From positions 34,894,174 to 34,958,173 of the forward strand of contig JANAVB010015600.1 in NCBI GenBank assembly GCA_029216955.1: a DNA stretch of 64,000 nt, given 5' to 3'. The position numbers and the translations under genes are program-made. The notes under the pieces were generated by a model. The model was not told where the DNA came from. It did not search any database and saw only the letters and a list, made by a program, of their open reading frames with translations. Positions within the stretch are counted from its first letter, which is position 1; each line of letters opens with the position of its first letter. Below are positions 33,482 through 44,475 of this stretch, one piece after another. The DNA is from Iris pallida (Eukaryota; Streptophyta; Magnoliopsida; Asparagales; Iridaceae).

Positions 33482-34183
33482 TCAAGAGAAATCATCTACA
33501 ATTACAAAAGCATAAAGTTTACCTCCGAGGCTAGCAACTCTGCTAGGACCAAATAAGTCCATATGAAGCAATTGTAGAGGTCTAGTAGTACATACTGCGT
33601 TTACTGACTTGAATGTGGATCTGGTAGCTTTGTTCCTTTCACATTGGCTGCATACCGAATCCTTCTTGAATGTAATGTCCGGTAAACCGCGTACTAGCTT
33701 CTTTGTGGATAATCTTGATAATGTGTCCATATTTGCGTGACCGAGTCTCATGTGCCACAGATGACTCTCATCACTTTTAGCCATTAAGCATCTACCTGAA
33801 ATGTTAGTTTCTTCCAACAAATAGAAAACATATATGTTGTCTTCCCTGATACCTTCAAAGATAGTACTACCAGTTGAGCTATCAACTATAGTCCATTTGT
33901 CTTTGCCAAAGTTGATGCCATAACCATGATCAACTAGATGACTTACGCTGAGTAGATTATGTTTCAACTCGGTAACCAGACAGACATCCTTAATAACAGG
34001 ATAGGGAGACTTACCAACATCACCGATACCAATAATATATCCTTTCAAGTTATTACCGAATGAGACATAGCCTTCCTTTTTTTTCTTCGACAGTGTTGCA
34101 AATAGTGTAGCATCACCGGTCATATGCCGTGAACAACCGCTGTCGAAGATCCATTTGCTTCTAGCATGTGAAAGGTGTTCCAC
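33482..34183 (-). pseudogene. Pol: protease, pre-integrase domain and start of integrase
   Basis: The frame opens with WIFDSGCSRHMTGD, the aspartic protease active site (D-S-G) of copia elements. The zinc-binding GAG-pre-integrase segment follows (HLWHMRLGHANMDTL and CSQCERNK) and then the first integrase strand with catalytic D in HMDLFGP. A stop after VDDFS at 33482 separates it from the rest of integrase. The frame has no ATG of its own (it opens at a GTG), which fits one gag-pol polyprotein. Confidence 0.9.
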
Positions 34184-34970
34184 CTACAAAACAGTTTGCA
34201 GATGAAACTTTTGGTACCCATTTCTTGTAGGGTCCTAAAATGTTAGCCATTGGTATCCAAGCATAAATATTTAAATCAACAAGCTTTCTGATTCTACATG
34301 CAGATGAAATATGACCAATGAGGCCACAATAATGACATTTTGCATGTCGAGTGTTGAAAGCTGAGTGGTGTGCATGGTTGGTAGGTTTAGGTTTTCTAGT
34401 ATAGAAGAAAGCATACCTATAATCATGTTTGGGCTTAACCTTTTGGGGTAAAGGTTTGATAGGGTTAGGTCTGACAGTGTTTGGCTTGGAAATGTTTCGA
34501 TTTTTTGGTAAGTGACACGTGTTAGGGAAGGAAGCAGCAGTCTCAGGCTGTTTTCCTAACCTAATTTCCAATCTTTTGGAAGTGTCATACAACTTAGTAT
34601 AATCAGAAGTGAGTGCTTCCATTCTGATTTGTGCACTTTGAAGACTTTTTTTCTCTTTAGAAAGTTTTTCCTTGAGTTGGTCAATAACTTTGTCTTTCTC
34701 TTCAGATGACTTGGTAGTCTCGTGTAATAAGAGCTTTATTGAAGAAAGCTCACCAGACTCACTAACATTATTTATAACCTCAGCTAGTAGGTCGGTAAGT
34801 CTACCTATTTCACCTTTGTACTCTTTGAGTACCTTCTTAGAGGTCCGATACTTGCTACGCAGTTTCCTGTAATCAGTCATCAGTTCACTGAAGGCATCTC
34901 CTAATTGCTCAAAGGTGAAGTCATCATAAGTATCAACTACAGGTTCAGTAGGTACCTGATCGGATGCCAT
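34161..34970 (-). CDS. Gag continuation with coiled coil and second zinc knuckle
   Basis: A 269-codon frame from an ATG at 34970. A strongly helical, Lys/Glu-rich coiled coil (roughly residues 20-135, for example KDKVIDQLKEKLSKEKKSLQ) is followed by a basic linker and a second CCHC, CHYCGLIGHISSAC. It probably continued gag in the intact element, since the 144 bp between the two frames read through with stops. It overlaps the protease frame by 23 bp in a different phase. Confidence 0.8.
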   Translation of the reverse strand: MASDQVPTEPVVDTYDDFTFEQLGDAFSELMTDYRKLRSKYRTSKKVLKEYKGEIGRLTDLLAEVINNVSESGELSSIKLLLHETTKSSEEKDKVIDQLKEKLSKEKKSLQSAQIRMEALTSDYTKLYDTSKRLEIRLGKQPETAASFPNTCHLPKNRNISKPNTVRPNPIKPLPQKVKPKHDYRYAFFYTRKPKPTNHAHHSAFNTRHAKCHYCGLIGHISSACRIRKLVDLNIYAWIPMANILGPYKKWVPKVSSANCFVGGTPFTC

Positions 34971-35114
34971 AAAGTATACGTTTGTAGCGTCTTCTGATTG
35001 TTCGTCTTCTGAGTCGCTGGCTTCACTTTTATGCCATATGCTGGTGTTGGCATATCTCCTAGATGTTGATCTCTTCAGGTTCCCTTTTTCATACCAGTTG
35101 TTCTTCTTGCTTGA

Positions 35115-36023
35115 TTATGAGTTTGTAGGACAATCTTTCTTCATGTGTCCCTTCTTCTTGCAGCCATAGCAGACAGCATCATCTTGATACCAGTTGTTGC
35201 TGTTGTTTTCTTTGGCTCTCTTCTCATGTCTCATGAATCTCTTGAATTTCCTTCCTAGGAGTGCTTGATCTTCAGCATCAGATTCACTGCTGTCTGAGTC
35301 ACCTTCAGCAGCTTTTCTGTGCTGAGCCTTGAAAGCGATCACCTTCTTCTTTGGTGCAGGCTCTTCAAAATCTTGTAGCTCCAGTTCATGAGTGAGTAGC
35401 TTACCCATGAGTACTTCGAGGGACATAGTTGTGAGGTCGTTCCCTTCAATGATTGCAGTAGCCTTTGGAATCCAGTTCTTGGTAAGTGCTCGTAGGAGTT
35501 TGCGAATCTTTTCATGGTTACTGTACTCTTTGCCTAGGGAGGACAAAGGATTTACAATATCCAATAATCTTTCGAACATCTGAGTAACTGTTTCTTTGGG
35601 CTTCATCTTGAACACCTCATACTCTTGAGTAAGTCTGCCGACCTTTGATTCTTTGACTTGAGTCGTGCCTTCATGTGTGACTTCAAGTAGCTTCCACACT
35701 TCATTAGCCGTTGTGCAGATAGACACCCTGTTAAATTCAGTTCTGTCTAAAGCACAAAATAGAGCTTTAATAGCACGTGCGTCAAGACTGGCCTTTTTCT
35801 TTTTTTCCTCTGTATATCTGCTATGGGGTTTTTCAACTAAAACTCCATCAACATTTATACGAGGTGGCTTTTGATAGCCATCAAGAACAATGGACCATAA
35901 ATCAAAGTCAAGTAATTTCAAGAAGAAACTCATCCGTATTTTCCAATAGGTATAGTTCGTACCATCAAACAGTGGAGGTCTGTTTGTGGCCTGGCCTTCA
36001 CTTGTGAATTTCACAGTTGCCAT
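35115..36023 (-). CDS. Gag, N-terminal part (copia, UBN2 type)
   Basis: An ATG at 36023-36021 starts a 302-codon frame. It has the FDGTNYTYWKIRM opening typical of copia gag, a long helical core (LTQEYEVFKMKPKETVTQMF) and a CCHC knuckle CYGCKKKGHMKKDC just before the stop at 35115. In intact SIRE elements gag continues and connects to pol, so the stop is likely a nonsense change. Gag would assemble the virus-like particle in the cytoplasm. The 93 bp between ATG and PBS are leader. Confidence 0.92.
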   Translation of the reverse strand: MATVKFTSEGQATNRPPLFDGTNYTYWKIRMSFFLKLLDFDLWSIVLDGYQKPPRINVDGVLVEKPHSRYTEEKKKKASLDARAIKALFCALDRTEFNRVSICTTANEVWKLLEVTHEGTTQVKESKVGRLTQEYEVFKMKPKETVTQMFERLLDIVNPLSSLGKEYSNHEKIRKLLRALTKNWIPKATAIIEGNDLTTMSLEVLMGKLLTHELELQDFEEPAPKKKVIAFKAQHRKAAEGDSDSSESDAEDQALLGRKFKRFMRHEKRAKENNSNNWYQDDAVCYGCKKKGHMKKDCPTNS

Positions 36024-36102
36024 GTGTTGTACTGTGATCTATATAACAATTAATTAAATAAATAAATAATTGTAATGTTACCTTACTTTACCTGTAACAC
36101 CC

Positions 36103-36114
36103 GCTCTGATACCA
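36103..36114 (-). promoter_or_regulatory. Primer-binding site (initiator-Met tRNA)
   Basis: The minus strand reads TGGTATCAGAGC two bases after the end of the 5' LTR (ACA-AT-TGG). This is the standard PBS of plant copia elements. Confidence 0.9.
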
Positions 36115-36116
36115 AT

Positions 36117-37200
36117 TGTAGGAACGAAATCGTAATGCACAATACTCTAGAGGGGGTGAATAGAGTAGGCAGCGGAATATTGCTAATTAAAAAATGTTAG
36201 CAGCAAGATCACAGAATAATAATCACAACTAAGTAAAGTAAAGACAGAGATAAGAAAGCAAACGCAAAGACAGCGATGTATACTGGTTTCCCTCTGTTGA
36301 GGACTAATCCAGTCGATAGAACTCTTGCTACCAATTGAATCTACTATTGGCAAAATCGCAAGTTTTCTTACGAAGTCCTTGCAACTTCTACAACGCGAGC
36401 TTTGATACGAAGAACTCGTCCAACTTCAAATGTGAAGAGGTATTCTTCAATCAAGCCTTCTGATTACAATCTCTCAGAAACTTCTAGACCGTACCGTACT
36501 GGCAAATCGACTAGAGGATTGTAATTAGCTTGGGATCTAAAATTTAAAGCTCAAGAAAAACTCTTTGGAAGACTGAAAGCTTTAGATAGAGAGAAGATTG
36601 AAAGTGAATGAGTGAGTTGAAATGATCGAAATCCTTCTCTATTTATAGGAGTTCCAAAGACAGAATTCTGGCAGAATTCGGGCAGAATTCGGACAGAACT
36701 CGATGAGGAAATCTCGGTCAAATCCGCAACTGCAGGAGGACCAAGTTCCAGAGAATTCAAAAATCAAACGGCCACCAACCGAACTCTGGCCGAACTCTGG
36801 CTGAACTCTGGCCGAGTTCTGTCAGGGTTAGGTCAGGTTTTAAAAATTAGTTTTTGATGATTTTTGAAAACTTTTTTGAAAACCTTTTTGAAGCTTTTGT
36901 TTAAAAGAATGTTTTTCAAAACAAAGGATATTTTAAAAGTATTTTGAAAATATTTTAGAATAGCCTATTTGTCAGTACGACTCGGTGTACAACATATTCC
37001 TAGACTCAATAAAATGAAAAATACATTGCTCAAAGGAAATACAGACTCGAACAGACAAACATAGCTTCGGTCTTGAACGGTGTAGATAGCTGTTCGTGTT
37101 CATGTCCAAGAGTCCGATACATCCTGACTAGCTTCACATATCGAGACAGAGTTTGATCAATTATTAAAATCAGGTTGACCATATGACCAATGTGCCAACA
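36117..37200 (-). repeat. 5' LTR of the SIRE-like element
   Basis: It pairs with 27598-28671. It is longer by about 10 bp, chiefly an extra GAACTCTGGC unit near 36800. The TATA box (minus strand) is at about 36640-36650. Confidence 0.93.
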
Positions 37201-37205
37201 AGTCC

Positions 37206-37288
37206 TACATTGTATATTATTCTGTTTGTAGTTGAAATACCAAGGTTTATCAATCAAAAAGACCTTGTCGCATTTTCAATGGCGAACA
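37206..37288 (+). repeat. 5' LTR of Tat element 2, terminal part
   Basis: Resumes after the copia insertion (TSD AGTCC) and ends CATTTTCA (37278) or CGAACA (37288) just before the PBS. Without the 3' LTR the end cannot be fixed to the base. Confidence 0.55.
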
Positions 37289-37518
37289 AGCTGGCGACTC
37301 TGCTGGGGACTTCTTTCTCTTCTGACAAGAAAGTTGTGTCGCAATATGATGACATCAAGCTTGTCTCCTCCTACAAGACACTAGTGGTGCACCTCAATCA
37401 ACAGGCATATGAGGAGTTCTTCTCTGAAGGCAGCGCAAGTCCTTCGAAGCGGCTACCAAAGCCGAAGAAGACTCGCCAAGTCTGGGTGCACAAAGGAGAT
37501 GTCGAGCACCACCACTGA
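37279..37518 (+). pseudogene. Tat 2 leader ORF1, N-terminal part
   Basis: An ATG at 37279 overlaps the PBS and opens 79 codons (MANKLATLLGTSFSSDKK). Tat/Ogre elements often carry an extra ORF1 of unknown function upstream of gag, and the position fits. The frame stops at 37518. In other frames the reading continues (SKKMCRRNKSASIFPWIN near 37650 and KLYKVDSGVFAPDTSQL to 37950), showing shifts. From 37951 to 38411 only short broken frames are seen. Confidence 0.45.
37292..37310 (+). promoter_or_regulatory. Primer-binding site of Tat 2
   Basis: TGGCGACTCTGCTGGGGAC is the PBS form usual for Ogre/Tat elements, complementary to a tRNA-Arg 3' end (established knowledge). Confidence 0.75.
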
Positions 37519-38411
37519 AGGGGACGCGCCACCGTAGCCCACCCTTCCTGCTGACGCTCTCAGCAAGCAAGATGCGCCCGTCGGTGTAGCACATCCGTAA
37601 AGAAAATACATTATAGACTGCATTCCCCAACTGTCCTCTTTCCAGTCGAAGAAGATGTGCCGACGAAACAAAAGCGCATCTATCTTCCCGTGGATAAACT
37701 CTGGCATGCAGGAGAGGACCTCTGTCTTTGATAGAATCACTCACTGTCTTGGCAATAATGAGTTGGATTCAAAGTACTATGCACCTTCACGGGCTGGTAC
37801 GAAGAAATCCAAGGCAGCATGGGCCATGCGCCCCAAATGTGCTACGCCCACAGTAAATCGGAGATGTGCGCTCAAAATCATGCGCTCTGCCAATGGTAAA
37901 CTGTACAAAGTCGACTCGGGTGTGTTTGCACCAGATACGAGCCAACTCTAAAAGTCCCCTTTTCGCTTGGGCGTATCTTCTGTGCTTGATACAAAGTCGG
38001 GCACGGCAAAACTTGTGACTTTGAACCCATGCACCCACGTTGGTTGTGCGCATAAAGTGGGTTCAAGACGCGATACATGTTGCCCCCCCACCAATGATCT
38101 GGCGTATCTCATGCACTAGAACTGGATCAGGGGTTGCAGCATTCACATGACCACCCCGACGCTTGGCCTTGCCATGCGCCTGAAGGGGTGTGAAAGTGAA
38201 ACTCTTTCCTCATGTTTTGCGTAATGTGATCACTCACAAACGTAGATCGAAAGAGCTGACCATTAAGCACGATGCACCCCTCACGGGGCACACTTGTGCC
38301 ATGGTCACCATCAACTGCTGCTGTTGCAAAACAACAGCTCCATCACCCAGGCAGTCTGTGTTCCAGCGACTGCAATCTGTTGTACCCATCTGACGTCGTC
38401 TCAAAAAGAAG

Positions 38412-39079
38412 GTGCCAGTTAAAGATGAGTCAAAGCCCAAGCTCACTTCTTGCCATGTTGTCTCCAGCTCCCATTCATCAGGGAAAAAGACAATCACCTA
38501 TCCCTCGACCTCAGCAGCATCGTCCAAGAGACAGCCGAGGAGAAGCAAAATGATGGTCCCGTCCTCAGGGGTATTTGAGAGCACCCGGTCAAGGAAGAAG
38601 GTTCTAGCGGAAGCAACAGCTGGGAGTGATCAAACTCCTGCTATCCTTAACAACCCTCCGCTTGAAGATGAGAACGTTCCCCAAGGAACCGACTCCGAAA
38701 TAGCTGGGGTAGCCAGTACAAGGCCTTAGAAGAGGAAACTCTCCCACAAGAAAGTGAGGTCAAAAGTGAAGCTTCAACGATCCATCCACTTCTACCCATG
38801 TTATGCCAGTCTACATGGTTGGGGGTGGTGATGAAGGAGAGTCAGATGCTCCTGCTCCGAACAACATGCAGCGCATGGACACCCTGGAAGGGAGCCTCAA
38901 AACCCTCTCTGCCACCACGTAATCCTTGACGCAAATGGTATTTGAGATTTGGACCACTCTGGCATCTCAACTATTAGCAAGGGCACATGTCTTCACCAGT
39001 CCTGATCCAGGGGCCAGTGGAGAATCAAGTATACCCCCTCAACTGGTATCTTCGGGCACAAATCATCATACTGCACCTC
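38412..39079 (+). pseudogene. Tat 2 gag, N-terminal part
   Basis: A Ser/Lys/Pro-rich frame (38412-38729) with no ATG is followed by a second frame reading ESDAPAPNNMQRMDTLEGSL and IWTTLASQLLARAH up to the insertion point at 39079. This matches the coiled, low-complexity N-terminus before the gag core of Tat elements. It continues at 42951 after removal of the one-LTR element and one ACCTC copy. Confidence 0.65.
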
Positions 39080-41427
39080 TGTGGTGGCCCATGCAGGTCA
39101 GAGCATATCGTACCGGTTACGTAACTGTACTGGTACGAGCCTGCACAACTGACTAAACCCTTAGAAATCTCAATCCACACTGCATTGAAAATTCTTCTAG
39201 AAATTCTCTACGTCCTTGAAAATTTCATATTTTGCTCTCGATTATGCTTCCTTGCTTTCCGTTTCATTGATTCTCGTCGCTTCCTATTTCGGGGTGACGA
39301 ATGATCATATTGTTTAGAATTTGTTAGAAATTCTTAATTTATATTATAATATTACATGATTATTGAGTTTTGATTGTTTATAGATATTAGGGAGTATAGA
39401 TGCCACAAGCCCTAGATATCTATTGGTAGACTTGTTAGCAACTAGTTAGAAGACTATAAGAATTTAGTGACCTGTGTTTCAAGGGAGTAGTGTGACCGAA
39501 GGTGGGTAGAAGTCCTCGAGATTTCGTAAATACCAAATGACTAGAGAAGGCCATAAAATATTTTTGGAGAAATCAAATTTGAGAAGATTAAGGTAATAGT
39601 AGACTTTGACTTTAAGACATAGTCATGAACTAGAATTTCGAGGACAAAATTATTTTAAGGTGGGTAGATTTGTAGCTCCCCTTCCCGAAAATTTTTGAAA
39701 ATATTTTTTTATTATTTATTTTGATGGTGACTTTTAGATTTTATAAGTAATTATTTAGTTAATTATTATGGTAGATAATTTTAGTCATGGTTAGAAATTA
39801 GAGTGCAAGGCGACTAGAAATCATGGCACGGATAGTGCAGTGGTGTGCCTTGACGAGTGTATAAGCCATGCCAGGGAAGACCCAGCCATAGGTGTGTCTT
39901 AACTAAGAAAACTAGACCAAGTTGTGACACGACCATTATAAATAGTTTAATTATTCATTATTAATATTATTTGACGTTTAAGTGACCCGGTCGTACCAAA
40001 CTAGTCCAGACTTGATCCGAACCAAACCCGGGCCCATGTAATGATTGTAGAGCGACCAAAGACGTTCACGACCATAGATGTGTTGTATGCATGTGCGTAT
40101 TTTGTGATTTGTGTAGTGGACTAGTAAATGTTTTATATAAATATATATATAGTATATGTGTATTTATGTATTTATATATAAATATATATACATAGGTATT
40201 TATGGGTGTATGTGTATAATATATAAATATATATTGTATATGTGTATTTATGTATTTGTAAATATATATTATATATATATACGTATATGTGTGTATATAT
40301 GTATATATATATATATACATAGGTAATTATGGGTGTACGTGTATAATACATATATATATATATATATATGGTAACATGTGTGTATGTATATATAAATAAA
40401 TATATATAAGGTATATGTGCAGGTGTATATAAATATATACGATATACATGTATATTTGTACGTATATATAAATAAATTATATACGTGTGTATGTATATAT
40501 GAATATATATATTATATACAGGTATAAATATGTATATATTACATGTATGTGTATATGCATATATATATATATATGAATAAATGTATACATGTATTGGTTG
40601 TAGATAGAAAAGAAATAAAAAAAAAGGAAACAGGAATCCCAAGCCCAGCAACCCACACCCACCTTTTTTACAAACATAAAGAAAACAAATAGGATGTAAT
40701 ATATGCCTCTTTTGATGAAAGTGGTTATGTAGATGCAGATACAGAAGAAGGACAAAATCAGATATTATCTGCATGCTTTGCTAAACTGTACGCCTTTGTG
40801 GCATACATTTGATAAAACTTCTATGCGAAGTAAGACAATTAATCTAACTAGAAGTTGGGGTATCTGTCAGTATCTCCAACGACATGTGCAAGACACATTT
40901 TGTTTATTGAAGGAAAGAATATGCATGCGTTTTTCTATATGCCTGCGATTCCTATATGCATTTTCTGATAAAAACGAGAATGTAGCATTCCTTTCTTCAT
41001 CATCTTACTCTCGTAATTTAGATACAGTCACACGTGTTAGCTAGATGGATGTTCAGAAAAGATACGTGTTGCCATGCTCTTGTATCTGAACTAGGGAGTT
41101 GTCATGTGGAGCATCCATGTGAATGTTGGAATCTGATATTTAATGATCACGTCTGTGTCAACAAATTATATGTTTACACTTGCACACCCAAATTTGGAAG
41201 ATGTAACCGTCTTTGCATCCATGTACTCAATTGATATCTGCAAGCCCACAGTATGAAGCTTTATATTCTCCATTGTCTTGTAAAGAATCAAAAATTTATT
41301 CGAGTACTTTATTGTGGCTACTAGCCCTCACCCGAGCCAAGCACCCCAACAGCAGGCCCAAACCCGAACTACCCAGGAACTCAGCCCCACCCCACCGCGA
41401 ATACCAAGCCGAGCCGAACACAGTTTC

Positions 41428-41437
41428 TATATAAATA
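41428..41437 (+). promoter_or_regulatory. TATA box of the one-LTR element's LTR
   Basis: TATATAAATA in TTTCTATATAAATAGTGAGAG. About 265 bp downstream is CTCCAG|GCAAGTATACC, a GC-type donor-like site. Confidence 0.6.
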
Positions 41438-41944
41438 GTGAGAGATCGAATTTCATCAAAAAAACCCTAAACACCTCTGTCATTGGCGACCCTCCCCTAG
41501 CACCCAGGTGACGGTGCACACCCCTGGACGGCCGTGCACGGCCGTGCGGGTCGTTGGAACCGACTACGGGTGCGGAGACAGCAACAGGACAGAACAGTAG
41601 CAACTCGAGTCAGCTTTCGGAGACAGTTGTGATGACTTGGACTGTACGGCTCACTAGTTGACTATATTTTGTGGGATCTGCGTACAACCTCCAGGCAAGT
41701 ATACCTTGCCTCCCTCTACAGTTTTATTTATATGCATTTTATTTCAGTTTCCAGCTTTTGGATTATTTATGGACATGTGCTTTTTTGTGTTATTTTTTGT
41801 GGAGTTGTTTTTATTGTTTATAGCCATGTTCATGTTTTGGCCTTGTGTTTCACATTTGGAGTTTCTCGTCAGTACCTTGCTTGAGTCGTGTCATAGAACG
41901 AGTGCGTGTAGTGAACTGCTAAATCCTTGATATTGCTTCCTTGG

Positions 41945-42330
41945 CACCAGAGAGTCCACACATGGGACGAAGGTTTTTTTCTTGATCTGTTTACATCCGT
42001 GAGTCCACACTCGGGACTATGATGTCGATTATTGTACCAGAGAGTCCACACTCGGGACGAGGGTGTAGACTTGACTTGACTTGACTTGCACCAGAGAGTC
42101 CACGCTCGGGACGAGGGTATTTACATCAGAGAGTCCACACACGGGACGAGGATGTAGTATTTGTACCAGAGAGTCCACACTCGGGACGAGGGTGCCTTGC
42201 CGTGAACTAACCAGAGAGTCCACACTCGGGCCGAGGGTTATTACTAACCAGAGAGTCCACACTCGGGATGAGGGTTAGTGTTTAGTTCAAACCCGTGAGT
42301 CCACACTCGGGATGAGGGTTTGGTTTCTTC
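41945..42330. repeat. Minisatellite: GAGAGTCCACACTCGGGACG units
   Basis: About nine copies of (CC)AGAGAGTCCACACTCGGGACGAGGG (given here as AGAGAGTCCACACTCGGG plus ACGAGGG) separated by variable 8-25-bp spacers. A core with 'gtgagtccacactcggg' begins the first and last variants. The minus-strand 'VPSVDSLV' repeat frame is its by-product. Confidence 0.95.
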
Positions 42331-42950
42331 TATTGATCTCGTGATTATCGTTCATCCGACAGTTCATTTATACGTAGTTGTTCTAGTGTTCGTGTTTGTG
42401 TTCGCATTTGTGTTTGAGTTTGTGTTTGTGTTCGTAGTCATTGTCGTGTCCCTGTTTCTTCTTGTTTATTTTCATTCGCATGATAAAACTGTTAGATAGG
42501 CATGTATATTATGTATCTTGCTATGTCCTCTGAGGACCTGATGATCTCCTCAGGTTTAGCGATTGTATGGAGTTAGCTAGTAGTTCTGGATGGCAGAGGA
42601 TTTGCAGTTCTTCGGGATTCAGGTATCGTTATTGTGTTTATTATCCGCTCGTGCTTTCATACCTTATCATGAGATATTCTGTTTCTTGATTCCGTTTTAG
42701 ACTCTTGTTATTTCCTTTAGAGTCTTATCGGACATATATGCTAGTGGGCTGCAGACCACGACCCATAGTGTTCATTCATGTTTCATATTCTTATTGTGGA
42801 TTGAGATATAGATTTGTTTGCCATGATTTGGCAGTGCATCATAGCCTTGACAGCGTTTACGTATTCGAGTCGGGCTGGAGTCCGCTCGATGCATAGCTGG
42901 GCTTGGACACGCTTCGTATCCGAAAAGCGGGTGCGGGTCGTGACAACCTC

Positions 42951-44475
42951 GGACGTCGGCTCCTTCAAATGTCGAGCTTCACACCTTACCGCCCTCACCG
43001 ACTCCAAGTTCTACAGAAGAGCTGGTTGACATGATCAGAGATCTGCACGAGCACTTTGAAGCATGAAACAAGCAGGAAGAACGTCAGAAGATGGGAATCC
43101 CGCAACCTTACCCTCTCGAATGGAACAAAGTGGTTTACCTTCCCAAGTATAAACCACAAACACTAATGCCATACGACAGGAAGGACACTCCTCGTCGGTA
43201 TCTGACCTACTTCCAGTCTCAAACGGATCATCTCCCGAAAGAAGACGCCCTACTCACCAGTCTATTTGTTGGGGCATTGAAGGGAGTCGCTTACGACTAG
43301 TACTGCAGTCTCCCTGGCCACTCCATATCATCCTTCGATGACTTGACACACCTCTTCCTCGACCGATTCTATGACGGTGGGAAGGACATGACCATGTCAT
43401 CTCTTATAGAAGTGCGCCAGACAGAGAAGGAGACGGTTCGAGCCTTCATCTAACGTTTCCGACAAGCATGCTTAAGATTGCCTTTGGATATGCTAAAACA
43501 TGCAATGATCGATGCCTGCAGCATGAACATGACTCCTGCAATCAAGCTCTGGCTCGACTCCATCCAGTCTCCCGATTGGAGTTTATTGATCGTCGGGGCC
43601 GAAGCTGCTGAGAAGAAGGGACGTAATGATCGCCTTCTGGGGGTGAACTTCTCTGCCTTTGATGACAAAGAAAAATGGCCTGCTACCAGCAACAGTGGAC
43701 GTGAGGCAAAAGGAAAGCTGGTATTGACTGTCAATACTTCAAAGAGCACACAGGGGCCCGCTCAGAAGCCTCCACCTGCACCGAGGTCGAAGGAGGTCTA
43801 CTCCTTCAATGACGAGGACACCTTACAACTCTTCGAGATGCTGAAACAGAGTGACAAGATCAAGTTGCCTGATCCAAAGCGTCTCGATAAAGTGGGCAGA
43901 GTAGACGACCCGAGGTAATGTCACTACCATCGGTTCGTTGGACATCCAACTCAAGACTGCTACATACTCAAGAACTACATACAACGCATGATCAATACGA
44001 ATATCATCTCAATCGATTATGAGGAGAAGACATTCTCGACCAACATGGTGTCGCTCCAGTTCGGCATCCTACCGCCTACTATAACTCAAGGTGGTGTTGT
44101 CCCCATCCCGAAGGCGACATTAGAGGTGGTCAACCTTCCGCAGACTCGTGACAACACGAGTGGACTGATTCCACTCACTATATCTCGGAGGAGATCATGA
44201 GGGTTCACCCAAATCTCGTTCCAGAACTGACTCAATCGGAGGTACATTCTGCCTCCAAAGCGAAAGGCAAGAAGACCAAGTCTTGCCTAATGGTGACCTT
44301 CTCCTCCAAGGAGGCACTTCTTGTACAAACGTGTTCACAGTAGAACGTGCAGCCTGAGGAAGCCCCTGTCGAAGTGGCACCTCCTGTCACCACCTCGGCT
44401 GCTCAAGGTGAAGGTCCTTTCCAACTTCCAGTAGCTGACAAACAGAAGCATAAGAAGGCCCGCTTCGACGGGCCT
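42951..44475 (+). pseudogene. Tat 2 gag core and zinc knuckle
   Basis: Plus-strand segments read YPLEWNKVVYLPKYKPQTL, then FDDLTHLFLDRFYDGGKD and FRQACLRLPLDMLKHAMIDA, the retrotransposon gag core. The segment at 43920-43961 is CHYHRFVGHPTQDC, the C-H-H-C knuckle form usual in Tat gag. Stops at about 43298 and 43452 and several shifts break the frame. The Lys-rich stretch 44200-44475 (KGKKTKSCL, KQKHKKARFDGP) leads to the CACTA insertion point and continues at 50126. Confidence 0.82.

Larger units (their letters stand above)
27598..37200 (-). mobile_element. Complete SIRE-like Ty1/copia retrotransposon
   Basis: Minus-oriented, 9603 bp, flanked by the TSD AGTCC (27593-27597 and 37201-37205). 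LTRs are 27598-28671 (1074 bp) and 36117-37200 (1084 bp). I count roughly 35-40 substitutions between them (about 3.5 per cent), so it is clearly older than the gag-only element. The PBS matches initiator-Met tRNA, and the PPT is AAAATGGGAGAGAT. Coding order is gag, a second knuckle-bearing gag part, protease, integrase, reverse transcriptase/RNase H, then an extra ORF. The long size, coiled-coil gag and third ORF fit the SIRE (Maximus) lineage. A few stops and shifts make it non-autonomous now. Confidence 0.95.
39080..42945 (+). mobile_element. One-LTR retrotransposon insertion with intact target duplication
   Basis: The left flank 39075-39079 and right flank 42946-42950 are both ACCTC, so the borders are exact. 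The element begins TG then TGGTGGCCCATGCAGGTC (the primer-binding block shared with its relatives). It has only about 590 bp of interior, then GAGGACAAAATTATTTTAAGGTGGGTAGATT (39640-39670, written in two parts: GAGGACAAAATTA and TTTTAAGGTGGG), then one full LTR 39671-42945. There is no 5' LTR. The interior has no coding frame. PPT and LTR termini place it in the same lineage as the gag-only element. Confidence 0.88.
39671..42945 (+). repeat. Single 3' LTR of the one-LTR element
   Basis: 3275 bp, from TGTAGCTCCCCTTCCCG to GGGTGCGGGTCGTGACA. It contains an AT/GT-rich tract (about 40130-40580), a TATA box at 41428-41437 and a nine-unit minisatellite (about 41945-42330). The short frames in it (for example 40733-41044) show no family resemblance. 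Confidence 0.9.

Noticed and set aside
37394..37744. Minus-strand frame of 116 codons near the Tat 2 leader
   Set aside because: Antisense to the decayed ORF1 reading, no recognisable domain, and it starts at a non-ATG codon.
42029..42262. Minus-strand repeat protein (VPSVDSLV units)
   Set aside because: Reading of the CACTCGGGACGAGGG minisatellite.
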